A stretch of 64,000 bases of DNA, taken from Harmonia axyridis (Eukaryota > Arthropoda > Insecta > Coleoptera > Coccinellidae). The notes under the pieces were generated by a model that was given only the letters and a program-made list of their open reading frames with translations, did not search any database and was not told the origin of the DNA. The stretch covers positions 26,163,501 through 26,227,500 of the forward strand of contig NC_059508.1 of NCBI RefSeq assembly GCF_914767665.1, given 5' to 3'. This document shows positions 1 through 14,158 of this stretch, in pieces. Position 1 is the stretch's first letter, and every line of letters starts with the position of its first letter. The position numbers and the translations under genes are program-made.

Positions 1-1948
1 GTTTGTTATTTTCTTCAATGATTCTCATTCTTACACTTTTCATCGTATTGCACAGGGACGAAAGCTTGACACGCGTGTCTAAGGAAACCACTTTGGTATA
101 AGGGACTGTTCTTATTCCCTTCTTTTTGTTTAATGAACAATTATCCAAGTAAGCAATTCCACATTGTTGATTTTCTTGGACTCGGATGTCACGCAGGTAG
201 CTATAATCTCCCACGTGGTGAGGTCAATTGCTGCTGTAAGCACAAATGCACGACTGACTTCTGTTGTTGATTTCATTCGTTTGTTATTTTCTTCAATGAT
301 TCTCATTCTAACACTTTTCATCGTATTGCACAGGGACGAAAGCTTGACACGCGTGACTAAGGAAACCACTTTGGTATGAGGGACTGCTCTTCTTCCCTTT
401 TTTCTTTTTGATGAACAATTATCAAAGTAAGCCATTCCACATTGTTGATTTTCTTGGACTAGGATGTCACGCAGCTATCTATAATCTCCCACGTGGAAAG
501 GTCAATTGCTGCTGTAACCACAAATGCACGACTGACTTCTGTTGTTGATTTCATTTGTTTGTTATTTCCTTCTATGTTTCTCATTCTAACACTTTTCATC
601 GTATTGCACAGGGACGAAAGCTTGACACACATGTCTGAGAAAACCACTTTGGTATAAGGGACTGTTCTTATTCCCTTCTTTCTGTATAATGAACAATTAT
701 CCAAGTAAGCCATTCCACATTGTTGATTTTCTTGGACTCGGATGTCACGCATGTAGCTACAATCTCTCAATTGGTAAGGTCAATTGCTGCTGTGACCAAA
801 ACTGGACGGCTGACTTCTGTTGTTGATTTCATTTGTTTGTTATTTCCTCCAATATTTATTATTAAGCCATTCCACATTTTTGATTTCCTCCCACGTGGTA
901 AGGTCAATTGCTGCTGTAACCAAAACTGGACGGTTGACTTCTGTTGTTGATTTCATTCGTTTGTTATTTCCTTCAATGTTTCTTACTCTAACACTTTTTG
1001 TCGTATTGCTGAGGGATGAAAGCTTGACACACGTGTCTAAGGAAACCACTTTGGTATAAAGGACTGTTCTTATTTCCTTTTTTTTGTTTAATCAACAATT
1101 ATCCGAGTAGGCCATTCCACATTGTTGATTTTCTTGGACTCGGATGTCTCGCAGGTAGCTATAATCTCCCACGTGGTAAGGTCAATTGCTGCTGTAACCA
1201 CAAATGCACGTCTGACTTCTGTTGTTGATTTCATTTGTTTGTTATTTCCTTCTATGTTTCTCATTCTAACACTTTTCATCGTATTGCACAGGGACGAAAG
1301 CTTGACACGCGTGTCTAAGGAAACCACTTTGGTATAAGGGACTGTTCTTATTCCCTTCTTTTTGTTTGATGAACAATTATCCAAGTAAGCTATTCCACAT
1401 TGTTGATTTTCTTGGACTCGGATGTCATGCAGGTAGCTATAATCTCCTACGTGGTAAGGTCAATTGCTGCTGTAACCACAAATGCACGACTGACTTCGGT
1501 TGTTGATTTCATTTGTTTGTTATTTCATTCTATGTTTCTCATTCTAACACTTTTCATCGTATTGCACAGGGACGAAAGCTTGACACACGTGTCTAAGGAA
1601 ACCACTTTGGTATAAGGGAATGTTCTTATTCCCTTTCTTTTTGTTTAATGAACAATTATCCAAGTAAGCCATTCCACATTGTTGATTTTCTTGGACTCGG
1701 ATGACACGCGGGTAGCTATAATCTCCCACGTGGTGAGGTCAATTGCTGCTGTAACCACAATTGGACGGCTGACTTCTGTTGTTGATTTCATTTGTTTGTT
1801 ATTTCCTTCAATGTTCCTCATTCTAACACTTCTCATCGTATTGCACAGGGACGAAAGCTTGACACACGTGTCTAAGGAAACCACTTTGGTATAAGGGACT
1901 GTTCTTACTCCATTCTTTCTGTATGATGATCAATTATCCAAGTAAGCC
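1..1948 (+). repeat. Leftmost visible satellite segment, array continues off the window
   Basis: The window opens inside a monomer. The monomers here carry variants (CTAGGATGTCACGCAGC, TCTGAGAAAACC, and the shortened pair at 712-1113) that recur in the same order at about 15.8-16.5 kb and 18.5-19.1 kb. The segment is therefore related to the 2,626-bp duplication further right, with one extra monomer near 1,114-1,391 that instead resembles the copy near 9,992. Nothing other than satellite is present. Confidence 0.85.
712..1113 (+). repeat. Composite shortened monomer pair (157 + 245 bp)
   Basis: A 157-bp monomer missing about 121 bp of its second half is followed by a 245-bp monomer missing 33 bp between ATTCCACATT and the CACGTG box. 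The total is 402 bp instead of 556. The first piece also carries AACTGGACGG and a CAATTGG replacement of the first CACGTG box. The same composite occurs twice more in the window, so it arose once and was copied. Confidence 0.85.
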
Positions 1949-4900
1949 ATTCCACATTATTGATTTTCTTGGACTCGGATGTCACGCAGGTAGCTATAAT
2001 CTCCCACGTGGTAAGGTCAATTGCTGCTGTAACCACAAATGCACGACTGACTTCTGTTGTTGATTTCATTCGTTTGTTATTTTCTTCAATGTTTCTCATT
2101 CTAACACTTTTCATCGTATTGCACAGGGACGAAAGCTTGACACACGTGTCTATGGAAACCACATTGGTATAAGGGACTGTTCTTACTTCATTCTTTCTGT
2201 ATAATGATCAATTATCCGAGTAAGTCATTCCACATTGTTGATTTTCTTGGACTCGGATGTCACGCAGGTAGCTATAATCTCCCACGTGATAAGGTCAATT
2301 GCTGCTGTAATCACAAATGCACGACTGACTTCTGTTGTTGATTTGATTTTCCTTCAATGTTTCTCATTCTAACACTTCTCATCGTATTGCACAGGGACGA
2401 AAGCTTGACACACGTGTCTAAGGAAACCACTTTGGTATAAGGGACTGTTCTTATTCCCTTCTTTTTGTTTAATGAACAATTATCCAAGTAAGCCGTTCCA
2501 CATTGTTCATTTTCTTGGGCTCGGATGTCACGCAGGTAACTGTAATCTCCCACGTGGTGGTCGATTGCTGCTGTAACCACAAATGCACGACTGACTTCTG
2601 TTGTTGATTTCATTTGTTTGTTATTTCCTTCTATGATTCTCATTCTCACACTTCTCATCGTATTGCACAGGGACGAAAGCCTGACACACGTGTCTATGGA
2701 AACCACATTGGTATAAGGGACTGTTCTTATTCCCTTCTTTTTGTTTAATGAACAATTATTCAAGTAAGCAATTCCACATTGTTGATTTTCTTGGACTCGG
2801 ATGTCACGCAGGTAACTGTAATCTCCCACGTGGTAAGGTCGATTGCTGCTGTAACCACAAATGCACGACTGACTTCTGTTGTTGATTTCATTTGTTTGTT
2901 ATTTCCTTCTATGATTCTCATTCTAACACTTTTCATCGTATTGCACAAGGACGAAAGCTTGACACGCGTGTCTAAGGAAACCACTTTGGTATAAGGGACT
3001 GTTCTTATTCCCTTCTTTTTGTTTAATGAACAATTATCCAAGTAAGCCGTTCCACATTGTTGATTTTCTTGGGCTCGGATGTCACGCAGGTAGCTATAAT
3101 CTCCCACGTGGTAAGGTCAATTGCTGCTGTAATCACAAATGCACGACTGACTTCTGTTGTTGATTTGATTTGTTTGTTATTTCCTTCAATGTTTCTCATT
3201 CTAACACTTCTCATCGTATTGCACAGGGACGAAAGCCTGACACACGTGTCTATGGAAACCACATTGGTATAAGGGACTGTTCTTATTCCCTTCTTTCTGT
3301 ATAATGATCAATTATCCAAGTAAGCCATTCCACATTGTTGATTTTCTTGGACTCGGATGTCACGCAGGTAGCTATAATCTCCCACGTGGTGAGGTCAATT
3401 GCTGCTGTAACCACAAATGCACGGCTGACTTCTATTGTTGATTTCATTCGTTTGTTATTTTCTTCAATGATTCTCATTCTAACACTTTTCATCGTATTGC
3501 ACAGGGACGAAAGCTTGACACGCGTGTCTAAGGAAACCACTTTGGTATAAGGGACTGTTCTTATTCCCTTCTTTTTGTTTAATGAACAATTATCCAAGTA
3601 AGCAATTCCACATTGTTGATTTTCTTGGACTCGGATGTCACGCCGGTAGCTATAGTCTCCCACGTGGTAAGGTCAATTGCTGCTGTAACCACAAATGCAC
3701 GACTGACTTCTGTTGTTGATTTCATTTGTTCGTTATTTCCTTTAATGTTTCTCATTCATACACTTTTCATCGTATTGCACAGGGACGAAAGCCTGACACG
3801 CGTGTCTACGGAAACCACTTTGGTATAAGGGACTGTTCTTATTCCCTTCTTTTTGTTTAATGAACAATTATCCAAGTAAGCCGTTCCACATTGTTGATTT
3901 TCTTCGGCTCGGATGTCACGCAGGTAGCTGTAATCTCCCACGTGGTAAGGTCAATTGCTGCTGTAACCACAAATGCACGACTGACTTCTGTTGTTGATTT
4001 CATTTGTTTGTTATTTCCTTCTATGATTCTCATTCTAACACTTCTCATCGTATTGCACAGGGACGAAAGCCTGACACACGTGTCTATGGAAACCACATTG
4101 GTATAAGGGACTGTTCTTATTCCCTTCTTTCTGTATAATGAACAATTATCCAAGTAAACCGTTCCACATTGTTGATTTTCTTTGGCTCGGATGTCACGCA
4201 GGTAGCTATAATCTCCCACGTGGTGAGGTCAATTGCTGCTGTAACCACAAATGCACGACTGACTTCTGTTGTTGATTTCATTTGTTTGTTATTTCCTTCT
4301 ATGATTCTCATTCTAACACTTCTCATCGTATTGCACAGGGAAGAAAGCCTGACACACGTGTCTATGGAAACCACATTGGTATAAGGGACTGTTCTTATTC
4401 CCTTCTTTCTGTATAATGAACAATTATCCAAGTAAGCCGTTCCACATTGTTGATTTTCTTTGGCTCGGATGTCACGCAGGTAGCTGTAATCTCCCACGTG
4501 GTAAGGTCAATTGCTGCTGTAACCACGAATGCACGACTGACTTCTGTTGTTGATTTCATTCGTTTGTTATTTTCTTCAATGATTCTCATTCTAACACTTT
4601 TCATCTTATTGCACAGGGACGAAAGCTTGACACGCGTGTCTAAGGAAACCACTTTGGTATAAGGGACTGTTCTTATTCCCTTCTTTTGTTTAATGAACAA
4701 ATATCCAAGTAAGCAATTCCACATTGTTGATTTTCTTGGACTCGGATGTCACGCCGGTAGCTATAATCTCCCACGTGGTAAAGTCAATTGCTGCTGTAAC
4801 CACAAATGCACGACTGACTTCTGTTGTTGATTTCATTTGTTTGTTATTTCCTTTAATGTTTCTTATTCTAACACTTTTCATCGTATTGCACAGGGACGAA

Positions 4901-6383
4901 AGCTTGACACGCGTGTCTAAGGAAACCACTTTGGTATAAGGGACTGTTCTTATTCCCTTCTTTTTGTTTAATGAACAATTATCCAAGTAAGCCGTTCCAC
5001 ATTGTTGATTTTCTTGGGCTCGGATGTCACGCAGGTAGCTGTAATCTCCCACGTGGTAAGGTCAATTGCTGCTGTAACCACGAATGCACGACTGACTTCT
5101 GTTGTTGATTTCATTCGTTTGTTATTTTCTTCAATGATTCTCATTCTAACACTTTTCATCGTATTGCACAGGGACGAAAGCTTGATACGCGTGTCTAAGG
5201 AAACCACTTTGGTATAAGGGACTGTTCTTATTCCCTTCTTTTTGTTTAATGAACAATTATCCAAGTAAGCAATTCCACATTGTTGATTTTCTTGGACTCG
5301 GATGTCACGCAGGTAGCTATAATCTCCCACGTGGTGAGGTCAATTGCTGCTGTAACCACAAATGCACGACTGACTTCTGTTGTTGATTTCATTCGTTTGT
5401 TATTTTCTTCAATGATTCTCATTCTAACACTTTTCATCGTATTGCACAGGGACGAAAGCTTGACACGCGTGTCTAAGGAAACCACTTTGGTTTAAGGGAC
5501 TGTTCTTATTCCCTTCTTTTTGTTTAATGAACAATTATCCAAGTAAGCCGTTCCACATTGTTGATTTTCTTCGGCTCGGATGTCACGCAGGTAGCTGTAA
5601 TCTCCCACGTGGTAAGGTCAATTGCTGCTGTAACCACAAATGCACGACTGACTTCTGTTGTTGATTTCATTTGTTTGTTATTTCCTTTAATGTTTCTTAT
5701 TCTAACACTTTTCATCGTATTGCACAGGGACGAAAGCTTGACACGCGTGTCTAAGGAAACCACTTTGGTATAAGGGACTGTTCTTATTCCCTTCTTTTTG
5801 TTTAATGAACAATTATCCAAGTTAGCCGTTCCACATTGTTGATTTTCTTGGGCTCGGATGTCACGCAGGTAGCTGTAATCTCCCACGTGGTAAGGTCAAT
5901 TGCTGCTGTAACCACGAATGCACGACTGACTTCTGTTGTTGATTTCATTCGTTTGTTATTTTCTTCAATGATTCTCATTCTAACACTTTTCATCGTATTG
6001 CACAGGGACGAAACCTTGACACGCGTGTCTAAGGAAACCACTTTGGTATAAGGGACTGTTCTTATTCCCTTCTTTTTGTTTAATGAACAATTATCCAAGT
6101 AAGCAATTCCACATTGTTGATTTTCTTCGGCTCGGATGTCACGCAGGTAGCTGTAATCTCCCACGTGGTAAGGTCAATTGCTGCTGTAATCACAAATGCA
6201 CGACTGACTTCTGTTGTTGATTTGATTTGTTTGTTATTTCCTTCAATGTTTCTCATTCTAACACTTCTCATCGTATTGCACAGGGACGAAAGCTTGACAC
6301 ACGTGTCTAAGGAAACCACATTGGTATAAGGGACTGTTCTTATTCCCTTCTTTCTGTATGATGATCAATTATCCAAGTAAGCC
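1949..6383 (+). repeat. Left-region higher-order repeat, copy a (16 monomers, 4,435 bp)
   Basis: The block starts with a monomer carrying CACATTATTGA. Its monomers match those of the next block one by one: 1,949 with 6,384, the CACGTGATAAGG monomer near 2,224 with 6,662, and the GTGGTGGTCGATTG monomer near 2,500 with 6,940. One monomer present in copies b and c (7,216-7,493) is absent here. A 10-bp deletion near 2,344-2,353 shortens the TTGATTTGATTT monomer. After about 4,716 the order departs from copy b and resembles the 13.6-14.2 kb segment instead. Confidence 0.8.
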
Positions 6384-9300
6384 ATTCCACATTATTGATT
6401 TTCTTGGACTCGGATGTCACGCAGGTAGCTATAATCTCCCACGTGGTAAGGTCAATTGCTGCTGTAACCACAAATGCACGACTGACTTCTGTTGTTGATT
6501 TCATTCGTTTGTTATTTTCTTCAATGTTTCTCATTCTAACACTTTTCATCGTATTGCACAGGGACGAAAGCTTGACACACGTGTCTATGGAAACCACATT
6601 GGTATAAGGGACTGTTCTTACTTCATTCTTTCTGTATAATGATCAATTATCCGAGTAAGTCATTCCACATTGTTGATTTTCTTGGACTCGGATGTCACGC
6701 AGGTAGCTATAATCTCCCACGTGATAAGGTCAATTGCTGCTGTAATCACAAATGCACGACTGACTTCTGTTGTTGATTTGATTTGTTTGTTATTTCCTTC
6801 AATGTTTCTCATTCTAACACTTCTCATCGTATTGCACAGGGACGAAAGCTTGACACACGTGTCTAAGGAAACCACTTTGGTATAAGGGACTGTTCTTATT
6901 CCCTTCTTTTTGTTTAATGAACAATTATCCAAGTAAGCCGTTCCACATTGTTCATTTTCTTGGGCTCGGATGTCACGCAGGTAACTGTAATCTCCCACGT
7001 GGTGGTCGATTGCTGCTGTAACCACAAATGCACGACTGACTTCTGTTGTTGATTTCATTTGTTTGTTATTTCCTTCTATGATTCTCATTCTAACACTTCT
7101 CATCGTATTGCACAGGGACGAAAGCCTGACACACGTGTCTATGGAAACCACATTGGTATAAGGGACTGTTCTTATTCCCTTCTTTCTGTATAATGATCAA
7201 TTATCCAAGTAAGCCATTCCACATTGTTGATTTTCTTGGACTCGGATGTCACGCAGGTAGCTATAATCTCCCACGTGGTGAGGTCAATTGCTGCTGTAAC
7301 CACAAATGCACGACTGACTTCTATTGTTGATTTCATTCGTTTGTTATTTTCTTCAATGATTCACATTCTAACACTTTTCATCGTATTGCACAGGGACGAA
7401 AGCTTGACACGCGTGTCTAAGGAAACCACTTTGGTATAAGGGACTGTTCTTATTCCCTTCTTTTTGTTTAATGAACAATTATCCAAGTAAGCAATTCCAC
7501 ATTGTTGATTTTCTTGGACTCGGATGTCACGCAGGTAACTGTAATCTCCCACGTGGTAAGGTCGATTGCTGCTGTAACCACAAATGCACGACTGACTTCT
7601 GTTGTTGATTTCATTTGTTTGTTATTTCCTTCTATGATTCTCATTCTAACACTTTTCATCGTATTGCACAAGGACGAAAGCTTGACACGCGTGTCTAAGG
7701 AAACCACTTTGGTATAAGGGACTGTTCTTATTCCCTTCTTTTTGTTTAATGAACAATTATCCAAGTAAGCCGTTCCACATTGTTGATTTTCTTGGGCTCG
7801 GATGTCACGCAGGTAGCTATAATCTCCCACGTGGTAAGGTCAATTGCTGCTGTAATCACAAATGCACGACTGACTTCTGTTGTTGATTTGATTTGTTTGT
7901 TATTTCCTTCAATGTTTCTCATTCTAACACTTCTCATCGTATTGCACAGGGACGAAAGCCTGACACACGTGTCTATGGAAACCACATTGGTATAAGGGAC
8001 TGTTCTTATTCCCTTCTTTCTGTATAATGATCAATTATCCAAGTAAGCCATTCCACATTGTTGATTTTCTTGGACTCGGATGTCACGCAGGTAGCTATAA
8101 TCTCCCACGTGGTGAGGTCAATTGCTGCTGTAACCACAAATGCACGGCTGACTTCTATTGTTGATTTCATTCGTTTGTTATTTTCTTCAATGATTCTCAT
8201 TCTAACACTTTTCATCGTATTGCACATGGACGAAAGCTTGACACGCGTGTCTAAGGAAACCACTTTGGTATAAGGGACTGTTCTTATTCCCTTCTTTTTG
8301 TTTAATGAACAATTATCCAAGTAAGCAATTCCACATTGTTGATTTTCTTGGACTCGGATGTCACGCCGGTAGCTATAGTCTCCCACGTGGTAAGGTCAAT
8401 TGCTGCTGTAACCACAAATGCACGACTGACTTCTGTTGTTGATTTCATTTGTTCGTTATTTCCTTTAATGTTTCTCATTCATACACTTTTCATAGTATTG
8501 CACAGGGACGAAAGCCTGACACGCGTGTCTACGGAAACCACTTAGGTATAAGGGACTGTTCTTATTCCCTTCTTTTTGTTTAATGAACAATTATCCAAGT
8601 AAGCCGTTCCACATTGTTGATTTTCTTCGGCTCGGATGTCACGCAGGTAGCTGTAATCTCCCACGTGGTAAGGTCAATTGCTGCTGTAACCACAAATGCA
8701 CGACTGACTTCTGTTGTTGATTTCATTTGTTTGTTATTTCCTTCTATGATTCTCATTCTAACACTTCTCATCGTATTGCACAGGGACGAAAGCCTGACAC
8801 ACGTGTCTATGGAAACCACATTGGTATAAGGGACTGTTCTTATTCCCTTCTTTCTGTATAATGAACAATTATCCAAGTAAGCCGTTCCACATTGTTGATT
8901 TTCTTTGGCTCGGATGTCACGCAGGTAGTAATCTCCCACGTGGTGAGGTCAATTGCTGCTGTAACCACAAATGCACGACTGACTTCTGTTGTTGATTTCA
9001 TTTGTTTGTTATTTCCTTCTATGATTCTCATTCTAACACTTCTCATCGTATTGCACAGGGAAGAAAGCCTGACACACGTGTCTATGGAAACCACATTGGT
9101 ATAAGGGACTGTTCTTATTCCCTTCTTTCTGTATAATGAACAATTATCCAAGTAAGCCGTTCCACATTGTTGATTTTCTTTGGCTCGGATGTCACGCAGG
9201 TAGCTGTAATCTCCCACGTGGTAAGGTCAATTGCTGCTGTAACCACGAATGCACGACTGACTTCTGTTGTTGATTTCATTCGTTTGTTATTTTCTTCAAT

Positions 9301-11104
9301 GATTCTCATTCTAACACTTTTCATCTTATTGCACAGGGACGAAAGCTTGACACGCGTGTCTAAGGAAACCACTTTGGTATAAGGGACTGTTCTTATTCCC
9401 TTCTTTTGTTTAATGAACAATTATCCAAGTAAGCAATTCCACATTGTTGATTTTCTTGGACTCGGATGTCACGCCGGTAGCTATAATCTCCCACGTGGTG
9501 AGGTCAATTGCTGCTGTAACCACAAATGCACGACTGACTTCTGTTGTTGATTTCATTCGTTTGTTATTTTCTTCAATGATTCTCATTCTAACACTTTTCA
9601 TCGTATTGCACAGGGACGAAAGCTTGACACGCGTGTCTAAGGAAACCACTTTGGTATAAGGGACTGTTCTTATTCCCTTCTTTTTGTTTAATGAACAATT
9701 ATCCAAGTAAGCCGTTCCACATTGTTGATTTTCTTCGGCTCGGATGTCACGCAGGTAGCTGTAATCTCCCACGTGGTTAGGTCAATTGCTGCTGTAACCA
9801 CGAATGCACGACTGACTTCTGTTGTTGATTTCATTCGTTTGTTATTTTCTTCAATGTTTCTCATTCTAACACTTTTCATCGTATTGCACAGTGACGAAAG
9901 CTTGACACACGTGTCTAAGGAAACCACTTTGGTATGAGGGACTGCTCTTCTTCCCTTTTTTCTTTTTGATGAACAATTATCAAAGTGAGCCATTCCACAT
10001 TGTTGATTTTCTTGGACTAGGATGTCACGCAGCTATCTATAATCTCCCACGTGGTAAGGTCAATTGCTGCTGTAACCACAAATGCACGTCTGACTTCTGT
10101 TGTTGATTTCATTTGTTTGTTATTTCCTTCTATGTTTCTCATTCTAACACTTTTCATCGTATTGCACAGGGACGAAAGCTTGACACGCGTGTCTAAGGAA
10201 ACCACTTTGGTATAAGGGACTGTTCTTATTCCCTTCTTTTTGTTTAATGAACAATTATCCAAGTAAGCTATTCCACATTGTTGATTTTCTTGGACTCGGA
10301 TGTCATGCAGGTAGCTATAATCTCCTACGTGGTAAGGTCAATTGCTGCTGTAACCACAAATGCACGACTGACTTCGGTTGTTGATTTCATTTGTTTGTTA
10401 TTTCATTCTATGTTTCTCATTCTAACACTTTTCATCGTATTGCACAGGGACGAAAGCTTGACACACGTGTCTAAGGAAACCACTTTGGTATAAGGGAATG
10501 TTCTTATTCCCTTTCTTTTTGTTTAATGAACAATTATCCAAGTAAGCCATTCCACATTGTTGGTTTTCTTGGACTCGGATGACACGCGGGTAGCTATAAT
10601 CTCCCACGTGGTGAGGTCAATTGCTGCTGTAACCACAATTGGACGGCTGACTTCTGTTGTTGATTTCATTTGTTTGTTATTTCCTTCAATGTTCCTCATT
10701 CTAACACTTCTCATCGTATTGCACAGGGACGAAAGCTTGACACACGTGTCTAAGGAAACCACTTTGGTATAAGGGACTGTTCTTACTCCATTCTTTCTGT
10801 ATAATGATCAATTATCCAAGTAAGTCATTCCACATTGTTGATTTTCTTGGACTCGGATGTCACGCAGGTATCTATAATCTCCCACGTGGTAAGGTCAATT
10901 GCTGCTGTAATCACAAATGCACGACTGACTTCTGTTGTTGATTTGATTTGTTTGTTATTTCCTTCAATGTTTCTCATTCTAACACTTCTCATCGTATTGC
11001 ACAGGGACGAAAGCTTGACACACGTGTCTAAGGAAACCACATTGGTATAAGGGACTGTTCTTATTCCCTTCTTTCTGTATGATGATCAATTATCCAAGTA
11101 AGCC
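6384..11104 (+). repeat. Left-region higher-order repeat, copy b (17 monomers, 4,721 bp)
   Basis: Seventeen monomers lie between two copies of the CACATTATTGA monomer. This is the fullest left-region HOR. Offsets to the next block are constant at 4,721 bp for the first seven or eight monomers. Its last monomers (from about 10,270) carry ATTTCATTCTATG, then ACAATTGGACGG, then GGTATCTATAATC. The same ordered series opens each 32-monomer HOR of the right region, linking the two regions. Confidence 0.8.
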
Positions 11105-14100
11105 ATTCCACATTATTGATTTTCTTGGACTCGGATGTCACGCAGGTAGCTATAATCTCCCACGTGGTAAGGTCAATTGCTGCTGTAACCACAAATGCAC
11201 GACTGACTTCTGTTGTTGATTTCATTCGTTTGTTATTTTCTTCAATGTTTCTCATTCTAACACTTTTCATCGTATTGCACAGGGACGAAAGCTTGACACA
11301 CGTGTCTATGGAAACCACATTGGTATAAGGGACTGTTCTTACTTCATTCTTTCTGTATAATGATCAATTATCCGAGTAAGTCATTCCACATTGTTGATTT
11401 TCTTGGACTCGGATGTCACGCAGGTAGCTATAATCTCCCACGTGATAAGGTCAATTGCTGCTGTAATCACAAATGCACGACTGACTTCTGTTGTTGATTT
11501 GATTTGTTTGTTATTTCCTTCAATGTTTCTCATTCTAACACTTCTCATCGTATTGCACAGGGACGAAAGCTTGACACACGTGTCTAAGGAAACCACTTTG
11601 GTATAAGGGACTGTTCTTATTCCCTTCTTTTTGTTTAATGAACAATTATCCAAGTAAGCCGTTCCACATTGTTCATTTTCTTGGGCTCGGATGTCACGCA
11701 GGTAACTGTAATCTCCCACGTGGTGGTCGATTGCTGCTGTAACCACAAATGCACGACTGACTTCTGTTGTTGATTTCATTTGTTTGTTATTTCCTTCTAT
11801 GATTCTCATTCTAACACTTCTCATCGTATTGCACAGGGACGAAAGCCTGACACACGTGTCTATGGAAACCACATTGGTATAAGGGACTGTTCTTATTCCC
11901 TTCTTTCTGTTTAATGATCAATTATCCAAGTAAGCCATTCCACATTGTTGATTTTCTTGGACTCGGATGTCACGCAGGTAGCTATAATCTCCCACGTGGT
12001 GAGGTCAATTGCTGCTGTAACCACAAATGCACGACTGACTTCTATTGTTGATTTCATTCGTTTGTTATTTTCTTCAATGATTCTCATTCTAACACTTTTC
12101 ATCGTATAGCATAGGGACGAAAGCTTGACACGCGTGTCTAAGGAAACCACTTTGGTATAAGGGACTGTTCTTATTCCCTTCTTTTTGTTTAATGAACAAT
12201 TATCCAAGTAAGCAATTCCACATTGTTGATTTTCTTGGACTCGGATGTCACGCAGGTAACTGTAATCTCCCACTTGGTAAGGTCGATTGCTGCTGTAACC
12301 ACAAATGCACGACTGACTTCTGTTGTTGATTTCATTTGTTTGTTATTTCCTTCTATGATTCTCATTCTAACACTTTTCATCGTATTGCACAAGGACGAAA
12401 GCTTGACACGCGTGTCTAAGGAAACCACTTTGGTATAAGGGACTGTTCTTATTCCCTTCTTTTTGTTTAATGAACAATTATCCAAGTAAGCCGTTCCACA
12501 TTGTTGATTTTCTTGGGTTTGGATGTCACGCAGGTAGCTATAATCTCCCACGTGGTAAGGTCAATTGCTGCTGTAATCACAAATGCACGACTGACTTCTG
12601 TTGTTGATTTGATTTGTTTGTTATTTCCTTCAATGTTTCTCATTCTAACACTTCTCATCGTATTGCACAGGGACGAAAGCCTGACACACGTGTCTATGGA
12701 AACCACATTGGTATAAGGGACTGTTCTTATTCCCTTCTTTCTGTATAATGATCAATTATCCAAGTAAGCCATTCCACATTGTTGATTTTCTTGGACTCGG
12801 ATGTCACGCAGGTAGCTATAATCTCCCACGTGGTGAGGTCAATTGCTGCTGTAACCACAAATGCACGGCTGACTTCTATTGTTGATTTCATTCGTTTGTT
12901 ATTTTCTTCAATGATTCTCATTCTAACACTTTTCATCGTATTGCACAGGGACGAAAGCTTGCACGCGTGTCTAAGGAAACCACTTTGGTATAAGGGACTG
13001 TTCTTATTCCCTTCTTTTTGTTTAATGAACAATTATCCAAGTAAGCAATTCCACATTGTTGATTTTCTTGGACTCGGATGTCACGCCGGTAGCTATAGTC
13101 TCCCACGTGGTAAGGTCAATTGCTGCTGTAACCACAAATGCACGACTGACTTCTGTTGTTGATTTCATTTGTTCGTTATTTCCTTTAATGTTTCTCATTC
13201 ATACACTTTTCATCGTATTGCACAGGGACGAAAGCCTGACACGCGTGTCTACGGAAACCACTTTGGTATAAGGGACTGTTCTTATTCCCTTCTTTTTGTT
13301 TAATGAACAATTATCCAAGTAAGCCGTTCCACATTGTTGATTTTCTTTGGCTCGGATGTCACGCAGGTAGCTGTAATCTCCCACGTGGTAAGGTCAATTG
13401 CTGCTGTAACCACGAATGCACGACTGACTTCTGTTGTTGATTTCATTCGTTTGTTATTTTCTTCAATGATTCTCATACTAACACTTTTCATCTTATTGCA
13501 CAGGGACGAAAGCTTGACACGCGTGTCTAAGGAAACCACTTTGGTATAAGGGACTGTTCTTATTCCCTTCTTTTGTTTAATGAACAATTATCCAAGTAAG
13601 CAATTCCACATTGTTGATTTTCTTGGACTCGGATGTCACGCCGGTAGCTATAATCTCCCACGTGGTAAAGTCAATTGCTGCTGTAACCACAAATGCACGA
13701 CTGACTTCTGTTGTTGATTTCATTTGTTTGTTATTTCCTTTAATGTTTCTTATTCTAACACTTTTCATCGTATTGCACAGGGACGAAAGCTTGACACGCG
13801 TGTCTAAGGAAACCACTTTGGTATAAGGGACTGTTCTTATTCCCTTCTTTTTGTTTAATGAACAATTATCCAAGTAAGCCGTTCCACATTGTTGATTTTC
13901 TTGGGCTCGGATGTCACGCAGGTAGCTGTAATCTCCCACGTGGTAAGGTCAATTGCTGCTGTAACCACGAATGCACGACTGACTTCTGTTGTTGATTTCA
14001 TTCGTTTGTTATTTTCTTCAATGATTCTCATTCTAACACTTTTCATCGTATTGCACAGGGACGAAAGCTTGACACGCGTGTCTAAGGAAACCACTTTGGT

Positions 14101-14158
14101 ATAAGGGACTGTTCTTATTCCCTTCTTTTTGTTTAATGAACAATTATCCAAGTAAGCA
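11105..14158 (+). repeat. Left-region higher-order repeat, copy c (truncated, 11 monomers)
   Basis: Monomers from 11,105 to about 13,325 match copy b at an offset of 4,721 bp. Two monomers of copy b (near 8,606 and 8,884) are missing, and the sequence then passes into the 1,111-bp duplicated segment. The monomer near 12,733-13,047 has lost two bases after AAGCTT (TTGCACGCG instead of TTGACACGCG). Confidence 0.75.
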
